Position numbers and translations under genes: made by a program | Origin: Gonapodya sp. JEL0774 | Taxonomy: Eukaryota > Monoblepharomycota > Monoblepharidomycetes > Monoblepharidales > Gonapodyaceae | DNA length: 10,164 nt | Assembly: GCA_027604505.1 (NCBI GenBank) | Contig: JADIIX010000388.1 | Location: forward strand, 1-10,164 | Direction of reading: 5' to 3' | The notes under the pieces: generated by a model | The model's input: only the letters and a program-made list of their open reading frames with translations | The model's database searches: none | What the model was told of the DNA's origin: nothing | Part shown: positions 1 through 8,289 of the stretch, piece after piece | Layout of the letters: every line of letters begins with the position of its first letter | Numbering within the stretch: position 1 is the stretch's first letter

Positions 1-455
1 AATGAATGTCACATTACCCAACCACACCGGCGGCACATGAAACATAAAAGTCCCATTTACGGGCTTACAGAACCACCTGCCATACTCGCAGGCTGTAAAA
101 GTTAATGTACATGCGAGTCACATCTACTGTGCTCTTACCAAACTATTGCGTGCCCCCAAATTTGTCACGCCGTCTCACGAGGAGAAAAGGGGGCGTAACT
201 ATGTAAGCAATGTGCTTTGATTCATCAGCCACCAAATGGACATATTAATGGAAGCTCGAGCAAGTATGTTATGTGATCGGGGGAAGTTTTGCCGATCAGT
301 GGAACCATTGCCGAACTCATTCTCAAAGGCAGCCATCTTCACCCCTTCTCAGACCCCAACTGACGACAGTCGACAGTGCCATCAATTTCAGTGGAGTGTG
401 ACTTTCAGGGTTTCTAGAAGAGAGGGACTTTCGCTCGTGTGCAACGAAACATAAT
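1..455. other. Upstream region of the dioxygenase gene, no gene found
   Basis: Short open frames cross this stretch on both strands, but none shows family motifs or splices sensibly into a neighbour. The largest plus-strand one (236-454) reads as low-information protein. The only promoter-like string is a weak AT-rich patch near 43-51, too far from the start to be convincing. This is presumably promoter and 5' UTR of the gene starting at 456. Confidence 0.5.
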
Positions 456-2249
456 ATGCTCGCGGTGGCAGACAATGACAGGTGGCGGCCACATCCCAGC
501 CTCGCAGACATCGATGTCGCAAATGCTGAAGGCTGGGCCTCCCTGTCAGTCGTCGACTATTCAGGGGATGATGCGTCTGTGGGGCAAGCGATCGTCCAAG
601 CATGCGAGGAGAGCGGCTTTTTCGTTCTCGTGAGAAGCACCATTTGAGTTCTTCATCGTTTACCTTGATTATGTCAATTTGGTGCAAAGGTGAATCATCC
701 TGTCTCTCGAGACCGCATTGTTGAAGCATTTGAACTTGGTCAAACGTTCTTCTCTGAGACACCGGAGGACGAGAAAATGGAGTATTCCTTCGAAAAGATG
801 AATTCTAATTGTAAGATCTTTGCATTGGTCTCGCGCTTTTATTGTGTAACCATAGCAACGTCGCCATTGAAGACTTCGGATACAAGCCTAAAGGGACGCA
901 TTTGGTGAATAAGCGGGGGACAAAGGACGGATTTTCTATGTTCAACAGTGAGATCCCACCCCTTGCTTCCCTGCTATATGCTATTTATATTGTGCGCATC
1001 AGTTCAGAAGCCAGGCAGTCCAGGTGTTCCAAGTCGTCCTCTGCCAACCCTGCTCTCATCTCGCGAAGCTCAAGAGATAATACATCCACTCTCTCGTGAC
1101 TGCTATGTAATTGCACGCCGATTGTTGAGGCTCATGGCTGAGACGCTAGGCATAATCCCATCGGAGATTCTCGATCACCATCGGTGGGAGGAACGCTCGG
1201 GTTGTCATCTGCGCTTCATGGAGTACAAGCCGGAACGAAATATCCACGATGAAGCCGGTGAGTTGGAACTCGACAGAGAGGTGCTGTACTCCGTTACAGA
1301 ATGCGCTGAAGATGAACGAATATCGGATTGACACTTGACAGACGACCCGAATCGGATCCAAGAACACACGGATATAGGTACTCTAACCCTCTTATTCGCA
1401 CAGCCGGTAGCTGGTCTCAAGATTCTTCAGCCGGATGGTGTCTGGAGGTATGTTAAGCCCGCCGACTATGGAGCAATTGTGTGCAATGGTAAGTGCACGT
1501 ATGTCAACACGGAAACTGATTTCCCTGCTTTATCATGCATGATAATTATGGCCAATTAGTTGGTGACATATTAATGGCGATTTCTGGTGGTAAATGTAAG
1601 GGGTGCTCGCGCGCCAGTTGGAAAACTCCAGTTTTCGCCTCCACCGTCCTCCTTCGCCCCCAGTTCAATCGACTTGGCATACTGTAACTCGACCCCCTGC
1701 ACCACAGCAGGATTGCACGCGATATAGCTTGGTCTTCTTTGTCAGGTAGGCGTAACATGTCACCTAATCGTCAGTTCCCAGTTTAACCATCAACGCGCTG
1801 CTGTTTTGTTAGACCTGAGGTGCATTAAGACAGAATGCGGTGCTCTTCAGAGTGTGATTGACTAAAGGTACAACCCGTGTTCCTCCAGGACAATTTCGTT
1901 TGTCGGCCTCTTGTTTCGGTCCCTGAAAATGAGCTCTCCGCGTTCCAACCGATTCGGTTTGAAGATTGGATGTGAGTTCGTGCTCTTTTTCGCGATTAAG
2001 CCCTGTCTTGACGTCGTGGGACCCATCGATACTCACAGAAATAATAAGATCACCGGCTTGCAACGGAAGGGCAGCGAATGTGAGGTGGTGCGCCTCCACA
2101 AACGGTGTTTTACATTGATAACCCTACACGTCTCGCGCCCTGCACTCCCGTTTACTTTACTTCCAGATTCCATGCTCGCGCCAACCCCAGATACCCGCAA
2201 GAACTGGAGAACAATGCTCGAAGCCGGATACGGGCGTCCGAATGTCTAG
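456..2249 (+). CDS. 2-oxoglutarate/Fe(II)-dependent dioxygenase, isopenicillin-N-synthase-like family (11 exons)
   Basis: Predicted non-heme iron oxygenase that would couple 2-oxoglutarate decarboxylation to hydroxylation, desaturation or ring chemistry on a small molecule in the cytosol; the substrate is not readable. Exons: 456-629, 690-810, 873-947, 1003-1257, 1342-1488, 1560-1595, 1664-1745, 1813-1819, 1889-1971, 2039-2079, 2167-2249 (367 aa). The N-terminal DIOX_N region has ESGFFVLVNHPV at about 52-63. The double-stranded beta-helix core follows. Iron ligands are H217 and D219 in EHTDIGTLTLLF and H275 in STWHTVTRPP. The 2-oxoglutarate-binding RxS is R289/S291 in TRYSLVFFV. The VGDILMAISGGKF stretch just before H275 is also typical. 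Length fits fungal family members. The start is the first ATG that gives the conserved N-terminus. All splice phases agree and no internal stop remains. Family call is firm; the exact reaction is unknown. Least certain are the microexon at 1813 and the GTGCAT donor after it. Confidence 0.92.
1813..1819 (+). other. 7-base microexon inside the dioxygenase gene
   Basis: Exon 7 ends in phase 2 at 1745 (FFV then AG). Joining 1813-1819 and then 1889 onward reads FFVRPEDNFVCRPL, which matches the usual FVRPNDD..L.PL stretch of this family. A direct 1746-1888 intron breaks the frame, and reading past 1819 meets TAA at 1826. The flanking introns would be 1746-1812 (67 bases) and 1820-1888 (69 bases), both of ordinary size for this locus. 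The second uses a GTGCAT donor, which is weak. Confidence 0.65.
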
Positions 2250-2412
2250 TTCTGACAGTCAATCACTAAGACCAACTTTCTTTGTCATTTCCTCCAATCG
2301 TGTATCGCGCTTTACGTTCCTGTCGCACATTACATATTTCATTGTCGTTTGGTTCGGTTCACTAATACCCGTCCGCCGAACGGACTCACAAGCAGTATAC
2401 CACATCCCTTCG
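2250..2412 (+). promoter_or_regulatory. Short intergenic region between dioxygenase and crotonase genes
   Basis: Only 163 bases separate the two tandem genes, so this must hold the 3' end of one and the promoter and 5' UTR of the other. No TATA box or clear polyadenylation signal was seen. The frame of the downstream gene is open throughout. Confidence 0.45.
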
Positions 2413-3685
2413 ATGTCCCAACCAATCAATCACCAAATTCTAGGCAACTTACAGCACATCAAGTTTGAAATCAAGGATGAAATTGCTTTGGTCTCGCTGA
2501 ACAGGCCGAGATACAGAAACACAATTGCACGGCGAACTGTTTTCGAGCTGGACTCAGTTCTGACGCTGCTAGGCAACGACGACGCCGTGAAAGTCATAGT
2601 TCTGCGAGCGGAAGGTGATCACTTTTCCTCTGGTGAGCATGCCCAACACTTTCCGAATGGTCCCACACGGTGTTCGGGAGGCTGATTCACAAGAATCCGT
2701 CATATGTATTACATCGCCAGGACATGACCTGGGCACTCCCGACCACAAGGCAGACGAGCTTACTAAGCGTTTGGAAGGTCAAGGCTTTAGAGGGGAATAC
2801 GAAAAGTGGAGCTCTAATGACGTCGAAGCCATCTTGAGGATGCGACAGGTCCCTAAACCGAGTAAGATTGGTTCTCTTGGCAGTCGCGCTCGTTATGATT
2901 GGTTCTGACCCTGCATTACAGTTATATGCGCAGTGAAAGGCTATGTAATCTTTCATGGAACAGCAATCATGAGTGCCTGCGATATTGTTATCGCTGCTGA
3001 CAATGTGAAGATCATGCCAACTCTCCGTGAGTGCCGACAGCTGTTTAGCTCAACAAGCGGCGAGTCCAACTGAGATTTCGGAGGTAGTCCAAGCCAATAC
3101 CCTCCCATACGACCTCAATCTCAACACTCGCAAGTATCGGGAGATCGTAATGTCGAAACGATTTATCCTAGGAGATGAAGCCGAACAGATTGGATACGTG
3201 AACCGTATTGTGCCTCTTGATCTGCTGGATGAAGAGTGCTGGAAGTGCGCGAAGGTAATCGCAAAGTCTGATCCGTGAGTAAACCTAACGGAACATCAGA
3301 GACTCCGGGCTATCAGTTCGCGAAAATTTTATGTTACTTTAAACACACATACCAGCTTCCAGCTTCGGATGATCAAGGTTGCATGTAACGGGGTGAATGG
3401 CGTTCTTTGGCTACTGGTAGTCCGATCCTTTCTCAATGTCACTCCCCTCACTATGCGCAACCTCCAGGCCCAAGATGCTGCCGGTTACACTTCGCACGTT
3501 CGTGCATCGCTGTCAGCATACGGCACGGTGAGTGTTTGGTGACATTCTGCACAATGCTCTTAATGTGGTTTATTTGACGTGCATCTCACCTTCAGAGTCG
3601 TGCTGGGGCGAACGACCCCTTATCCACTCTGAATTATAAGGCTGGCATTGAAAGCAAAAGTCTCGCACCCATTCCGGTGAGTTGA
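2413..3685 (+). CDS. Crotonase-fold protein (enoyl-CoA hydratase/isomerase family), catalytic glutamates absent (7 exons)
   Basis: Exons: 2413-2632, 2721-2861, 2922-3026, 3088-3274, 3356-3416, 3468-3527, 3596-3685 (287 aa). Crotonase hallmarks in order: strand and loop ALVSLNRPRYRNT; VKVIVLRAEGDHFSSGHDL around 60-77, forming the first oxyanion-hole loop; CAVKGYVIFHGTAIMSACD around 123-141, forming the second; then IVIAADNVKIMP; and SKRFILGDEAEQIGYVNRIVP, the typical late helix. Alignment by eye to rat mitochondrial hydratase puts A135 at Glu144 and L155 at Glu164, so simple enoyl-CoA hydration is unlikely. Isomerase, hydrolase, decarboxylase or other crotonase chemistry is possible. No peroxisomal SKL-type C-terminus is present (ends PVS). 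It lies 163 bases after the dioxygenase stop on the same strand. The 51-base segment 3417-3467 has no stop and keeps frame, so its removal is probable rather than certain. The frame is also open upstream to an ATG at 2242. Confidence 0.9.
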
Positions 3686-4013
3686 CAAGTGACAATCCGA
3701 TCACGTAATGCTCCTGATATTTCAATTCCCCACTAATTTCGAATATGAAACAAAACCATGTCCTCCTCTCACAGTCCGCAGAAAGCCCCGATCTCATGTA
3801 CTGGTCGAAGACAGCCGTGTCAGAAAATGCTGGAAAGCGAATTGGAAAATTGTAATTCTGCTTCGACACCATATGTTTATCAATCGACAGGACGACGAGT
3901 TCACGGTTCACATGTTCAGATTCAAATAATCGTCGATATGCAGAATATCATGTACAAATCCGATAGTAACCAGGAGTAACTGAACACGCCGTTCACGGAC
4001 AGGAGATTGTAGT
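3686..4013. other. Convergent 3' intergenic region
   Basis: This lies between the stop of the crotonase-like gene (plus) and the stop of the zinc-finger gene (minus). Open frames on both strands here, for example 3570-3911 minus and 3708-3929 plus, have no recognisable motifs and look like chance openings. It probably holds the two 3' UTRs. No terminator-like hairpin or clear AATAAA was seen. Confidence 0.5.
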
Positions 4014-5780
4014 TTATCTCCAATGCGATTTCTTCTCCGCGTTCGTCCTTTTACATTCCCCACAGCCACAACTCTTCGCATTAGGTTTTAGAGGTTTCAG
4101 ATGGATAGACCGAACATGTCGTGCGAGGTCCGATCTTCGAGTGAACGTGGTGCCACAAATTTCTCCATCCTGCAAGCGGCAAGGGAGTGAGCAAATGCAC
4201 CTTTGACCATCCACGGACTTTGAGATCTTATTGATTTGCTGCATATCCGTGGTTTCCGTTGGTAAAGTGGGTGGGCTGCTCAGCGAATCCAAATGGAGCA
4301 GGATATCTGAATTGGAGGGAAACACCGGAGCTGGTTGACGTGCCGTAATACTGCGAGGTGGAGGAGGACTAGCGCTTTCAAAAGAAGCAGGAGCAACAGC
4401 TGATCTTCGAGCTCGCGAAGGTACTGGCTTCCTTGTGGACGGAGGAGACGGTGGAATGCTAATCCGCCTGCAAGATTCTCCTGTCTGGCGCGGGTGCACC
4501 TCAAGGAGAGGTGCGGGGATGCTGAGTTCTTCAGAAAAACAATCTTGTGGTCCAACTGTGTATGAGATAAGAGCCCGAGCTTCTCGCCAACTGCCATCTC
4601 GACCTCTGACCGGTTGAGCGTTCCGTTGGAGACAGGTGAATGAACGACGTATAGGAATCTCATAGCTCACCGCTGATATCGGACTCTAGGCACCGAAGGG
4701 TCTCTTTCAACTCCGATGGACGGCATGCAAACGCTGGAAAACCGAAAGGATTGTGAGACACATTATCCCAGGGAGGGTCACTGTACCGACTTACCGAGTG
4801 TGCCGTGGACGGGGCGTGGTGGGAGGGTGAACGAAAAGGAACGTTTTGGACCTAGAACGACATACTTGACGTAGTGTTTACATGTCCACGTTTGAAAGGA
4901 CACTCACCGAGGTGCTCGTCGAGCGATGGGTGTCGGAACAGGCTTGTATACCACGATGGTGGAAAGGTCATCGAAAGATCTGAGATAAAAATGATCAAAA
5001 CTTCATCCTATCTTCGCTCATGCATCTCGATTTCAACGCACGTCTCTGATGTCATGCTGGCGCTATCTGAAAAACCACCATCGCTCAGAGTTTGCAAGTA
5101 GGAGTCCTCCGTGCTGTTATCAGCTTCCACACCGACGGTAAAAGTTGCCTCGCTTAGCATAGGGGACCCGCGTGGAACGTAATGCGAGAAAGCATCTTCC
5201 GACGGTCGACCGGCGCCTTCTGATATTGGAGGCGAAACTGATCTCTGGAGACAATGAAGAAAGCAGTCAGGCCATACTTGGATTCAAAGATAATCTATGC
5301 ATAGAAAACCTACATGTGAGGCGCTCGGAACATCCAAATTCATCGATGCTGCCGTCGTTTGTGACGCCGTACACGGTAAAGTAAGTGAGTGTCGATGCGG
5401 ATTCTCGTGTTTTCGCCAGAGGCCACAAAATCGCCATTTCTTACCAGTTGCGTCTGCTTCGCATTGGTACATTAGTACTCCTGGAACGTGGGAGTCCTCC
5501 AAAGTCAATTTTCCAAACCCTTCGCCGCCCAGAAGACGAGTGTGATGGATGGTCCAACAGCACAGAAAAGCAGAGCAAACGATAGCTCTCACCATATTCC
5601 TTGACTTCCCCACCAAAGTTGTACCCCGGATCGTACGGCATCTCGCTAGTCTGTCGAAGTAGGAGGATTGCAATAAACTTTCCCAGCGATCTTTTGCGAA
5701 CTCGATATAAAGAAACCCCGCACTTTCTTGGCAATGTATCCATCGTTATGCAGGCCTGCGTACTGGTTCACGGGCACCAT
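4014..5780 (-). CDS. Proline/serine-rich C2H2 zinc-finger protein, putative transcription factor (9 exons)
   Basis: Predicted nuclear DNA-binding regulator. Minus-strand exons, 5' to 3': 5780-5724, 5650-5593, 5519-5445, 5348-5314, 5244-5042, 4979-4908, 4851-4795, 4733-4671, 4605-4014 (403 aa). The last exon is a 197-codon open frame. It starts with a Pro/Ser/Arg-rich disordered region and ends in a zinc finger: C349-x7-C357-x12-H370-x4-H375, with FTRRSDLARHVRSIH as the recognition helix. A second Cys-rich segment (C386, C388, C391, H401) looks like a degenerate or truncated second finger. The upstream exons were linked because one phase runs through four consecutive introns with good GTGAGT/GTAAGT donors and YAG acceptors. 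The N-terminal three exons (start MVPVNQYAGL) are least secure: intron 1 has a GTGCGG donor, intron 2 an AAG acceptor, and a start at the ATG near 5642 is an alternative. Segment 5444-5349 is 96 bases without a stop and may be retained. Targets unknown; position suggests, but does not show, a local pathway regulator. Confidence 0.75.
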
Positions 5781-5983
5781 CTGCTGTGGGTGTGCCAAAG
5801 AAAGCGCGCGTGTCGACGAAAATGGAAGTCCGGCACCATTCCGAAACTCCGCGTCCCCACTCACGGTGCTGAAACGTATGACGCTGATCCTTAGTTGTTT
5901 AGAGCACCAAAACCTTTCGGGCGGTTTCCGCAATCGATTCTATGTGTGGGTAAAGGCTGGGCGCGTGGTGTGCATGAAAGCTC

Positions 5984-5997
5984 CGGCGGCCCCGCCG
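5984..5997. repeat. Perfect GC-rich inverted repeat CGGCGG-CC-CCGCCG
   Basis: Two 6-base arms flank a 2-base centre, and the whole 14 bases is self-complementary. It lies 204 bases upstream of the zinc-finger start and 148 bases upstream of the F-box TATA box. CGG/CCG triplets in inverted order are the type of half-site bound by Zn2Cys6 fungal regulators (family knowledge). That this one is a bound operator is inference. Confidence 0.6.
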
Positions 5998-6008
5998 CAC
6001 TCACAACC

Positions 6009-6024
6009 TGGGGGCAACCCCAAT
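6009..6024. promoter_or_regulatory. Inverted repeat TGGGG-GCAA-CCCCA with overlapping CCAAT box
   Basis: The arms 6009-6013 and 6018-6022 pair exactly around a 4-base loop. CCAAT at 6020-6024 overlaps the right arm. CCAAT is the core of the fungal HAP/NF-Y site. Either neighbouring gene could use it. Confidence 0.45.
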
Positions 6025-6144
6025 TGACTGCAGTCCTCAGAAACTGAGCGCAAACCACGAATCTAACTCTATGTTTGATCCACCGTTCTCACAAGACGTA
6101 CACAAGTTAGTTTCGTAAGAGGGCAGTAGTGTTCCCTTCATTTG

Positions 6145-6152
6145 TATAAAAG
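6145..6152 (+). promoter_or_regulatory. TATA box of the F-box gene
   Basis: The sequence TATAAAAG is a strong TATA element 178 bases upstream of the F-box start codon. It would place transcription start near 6170-6190 and give a 5' leader of roughly 140-160 bases. It is the clearest core-promoter element in the window. Confidence 0.6.
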
Positions 6153-6195
6153 CTCGACATCAGTTTCCTGAGTCATCTTGGGTCACCTGATCCTG

Positions 6196-6310
6196 ATGGC
6201 AATTCATGGTTGGTCTGCCATCTGATCAACATTGCAAATTTCTGCCGGTTCCGGGATCAGTTGCCTCTGTGGCCAAGTTACACTGCCCGCGTAATCACTT
6301 GCCATTCTGA
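6196..6310 (+). promoter_or_regulatory. Two overlapping upstream ORFs in the F-box 5' leader
   Basis: Downstream of the TATA box, an ATG at 6196 opens a 9-codon uORF ending at 6225 (MAIHGWSAI). A second ATG at 6206, in another frame, opens a 34-codon uORF ending at 6310. Both end before the F-box ATG at 6330. If the transcript begins near 6175, both lie in the leader and could reduce main-frame translation. Their peptides are not recognisable. Confidence 0.4.
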
Positions 6311-6329
6311 ACCGGACGAGTTTGACTGC

Positions 6330-8002
6330 ATGGAAAATCTCCCCAGCGAAGTTCTCGCTGTTGTGCTATCACTCTGCTCACTCGGCGATGTCCTTGCGGT
6401 GGCTGGAGTCTCTCGAACTCTACGTTCTAAAGTGGAATTGTCCCTCACCGAAATTTTCAAAGCGCTCACCACATCCACATTCGATAGTCTCACAGCAAAT
6501 CGTCTCGAGTGCGGAGTACCGTTGTCCAGCGTGGAGAATGAGAGCAGGGTTGACCAATGGCGAACTGTTTCACCCACCTTTGCGGATTTTCAAGACCGAT
6601 TCCTCCTCCGTCAAGCACTTCGGGAGAGGACCGGATATCTCTCTCTGGATCATCTTGTTACCTTGACTCAGATGCTTGCGGAGGACAGTGGCCGAAATGC
6701 GGTGTTCCTCTTACGGGGAAAAGGCTCCGACAGTTCCCAAAGCGATGGTATTCAAGAAAAAGGAGCTATTCAACAACCCACGTATTCGCGGGTAGCGGAC
6801 CAAGTACTAAGAGTTATATGGATACACTGGTCGCACGACAGTTTGGCGGCGGTCGCCGGATCCGAGCAGCAAAAGGTAGACGAGCTGCAAGATCCTTCAG
6901 CATATGAAGCTACAAGACGGAGCCAGGATCTGCTTGGTGCGTCCTTAGGACTTCTTGTTCTGGCCTACACCGTTCGTAGGTATCCTGTCGCTTCTGTCCC
7001 GTTAATTGCTCTGAGCAAGTTACAATGTGATGGTCTCTAGAGATACCAACGTCCAGAGTAATCTCAAAACTATTCTTTGATGCCAGCGTGCTAGCGCGAG
7101 TGAAGCGCAGAGGGTCTTCCACTGCCCTAGAGAAGCTGCTTGCCGCATCTCTAGCTGCAGTTCATGTGTGTCAACGCCGCCGCCTCTACCACCCAGCACA
7201 GGCAAGGCCGCCTGCAATGCTCCATCCTACTCGCCGACAAATATCCTCTTCAAATGAGCTGCTCCCTATACCCAGACTTTCAAGGCTAGTGAATGCGAGA
7301 CTAAATGCGAGACTTCCCCAACAAATCGCTTCTTTGACTGGTGCTTATCGAGATGGTGACATTGGCAGCACCAGGACGCTTGCAAGAACGCATCCCAACT
7401 ACTTTATACACTTGAAATCTGATGGTTGTTCCCATCATTCACGGGTGATTACAGTAAGCACCAATGTTTGTATTCTCATGAGCAGACTCAACGTTCCGTC
7501 CATATCCACTTTTATTTCGATGTGGATTTTCTAGCCGATATCAAGCTCTCTAGACGCCACTGTTACACCGGACTTAGGACGTGCCATCAACTTCTCAGAG
7601 TATATGCTTACTGGGTACATCCGCGAGAGTCTTTCAACTGTGCCTCACTTGCTCTTGGGGGCATGGCGAGGATTCTATCAGTACCATCTTGGTGACAGGA
7701 GGATGGATCCAGCGATGACTTTCCATATTTCCATTTGCAAGGGCCAACGTTCCTTTTCGGCATTGGCTAATGAAATATCTGCCTCACGGTGGCTCTTGAA
7801 GGGCCGCGGTCAAGACGGCAATGGAGACTTTACTTTGAATGGCTACATGTACCTCGACGGAACACTGACTATCGAAAAGCAGTGCGGTACTCAACATTGG
7901 CAGTATGATGGAATGTTGTTGCCGTATTGTGTCGCAGGCGTCTGGGGGAACGCAGATAGGGCGCCAGAAGGGACATTTTTATGGTGGAAGGAGTCTCTTT
8001 AA
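6330..8002 (+). CDS. F-box protein with aromatic-rich C-terminal domain (3 exons)
   Basis: Likely substrate receptor of an SCF (SKP1-cullin-F-box) ubiquitin ligase. Exons: 6330-6975, 7041-7453, 7535-8002 (508 aa). The F-box is at the extreme N-terminus: MENLPSEVLAVVLSLCSLGD, followed by VLAVAGVSRTLRSKVE. The middle is largely helical and unrecognised. The C-terminal third, from SEYMLTGYIRESLS on, is rich in aromatics: LLGAWRGFYQYHLGDRRMDP, then GNGDFTLNGYMYLDG, QHWQYDGMLLPYCVAGVWG and a closing GTFLWWKESL. It resembles the conserved C-terminus of F-box proteins in basidiomycetes, and is probably the substrate-facing domain. The start is the first in-frame ATG. Intron 6976-7040 restores the frame that otherwise breaks at TAG 7038-7040. 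Part of exon 2 (about 7170-7330, basic and Pro-rich) looks poorly conserved and may hide another 3n intron. A short LNAR duplication sits at 7292-7314. Confidence 0.8.
7292..7314 (+). repeat. Short tandem repeat within the F-box gene
   Basis: The 11-mer AATGCGAGACT occurs at 7292-7302 and again at 7304-7314 with a 12-base period. It encodes NARLNARL. Because the period is a multiple of three, the frame is kept, consistent with a slippage duplication of four codons. Confidence 0.8.
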
Positions 8003-8289
8003 ATATCCCGACTCCATATCTTCGGGTGTTTGTGTGATGTATCATGTAAAGTTGAATGTTATGCAAAAATTCCCATGATTTCCAACAATGTGTTGATCAT
8101 AGATGACAGAATTTGTATTGCATCCCGAGACTGAGTGTCACTTTTTCAGACTCTTTCATCTACAGGGTTCGCATTTTGCGGTATGAGCGGTAGATCCGAT
8201 GCGGAGGAGCGGAAGACATACCTCTGCCGGAGTAATGAACCCGCACCGAACAATGCTGTCCAGACGTCTCCACGGACCCAACATAAGCG
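8003..8289 (+). promoter_or_regulatory. Intergenic region between F-box and SDR genes
   Basis: This holds the F-box 3' UTR and the SDR promoter. No TATA box, CCAAT box or clear polyadenylation signal was seen. Open frames on both strands (8135-8449 plus, 8160-8483 minus) overlap the first SDR exon in other frames and show no motifs. Confidence 0.45.

Larger units (their letters stand above)
5781..6329. promoter_or_regulatory. Divergent promoter region between zinc-finger and F-box genes
   Basis: About 550 bases separate the two divergent start codons. It holds a GC-rich perfect inverted repeat (5984-5997), a second inverted repeat with an overlapping CCAAT box (6009-6024), a TATA box on the plus strand (6145-6152) and two short upstream ORFs. 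An open frame at 5601-5894 on the plus strand overlaps real minus-strand exons and has no motifs, so no gene is called here. Confidence 0.6.

Noticed and set aside
388-762. Minus-strand 124-codon open frame
   Set aside because: It is antisense to the first two dioxygenase exons and has no motif; a shadow of the coding strand.
1826-1926. In-frame stops and a stretch reading RVPPGQFRLS near 1876, suggesting the dioxygenase was a frameshifted pseudogene
   Set aside because: The real distal His and RxS motifs lie earlier, in exon 7 (1664-1745), and the remaining stops fall in introns. The RVPPGQFRLS stretch is out of the coding frame or intronic and matches by chance.
3027-3048. A 22-base intron in the crotonase gene that also keeps frame
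   Set aside because: It is far too short to splice. Intron 3027-3087 (61 bases) keeps frame and gives the better join MPTLLQANTLPYDL.
3570-3979. Several open frames of 73-113 codons between the convergent genes
   Set aside because: They overlap the last crotonase exon or 3' UTRs in other frames, have no recognisable domain and do not splice to anything.
5297-5400. Minus-strand reading SASTLTYFTVYG...IDEFGC, which looked like a separate coding exon
   Set aside because: It does not connect in phase to exons on either side. The adjacent frame (ASMNLDVPSASH) joins exons 3 and 5 correctly.
5601-5933. Open frames on both strands around 97 and 95 codons
   Set aside because: The plus-strand frame is antisense to zinc-finger exons. 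The minus-strand frame begins at TTG and only its part from 5780 to 5724 is kept, as exon 1.
7028-7045. Apparent 2-base frameshift (CTCTAG) in the F-box gene
   Set aside because: An ordinary 65-base intron (6976-7040) with a GTAGGT donor and CTCTAG acceptor restores the frame, so no mutation is needed.
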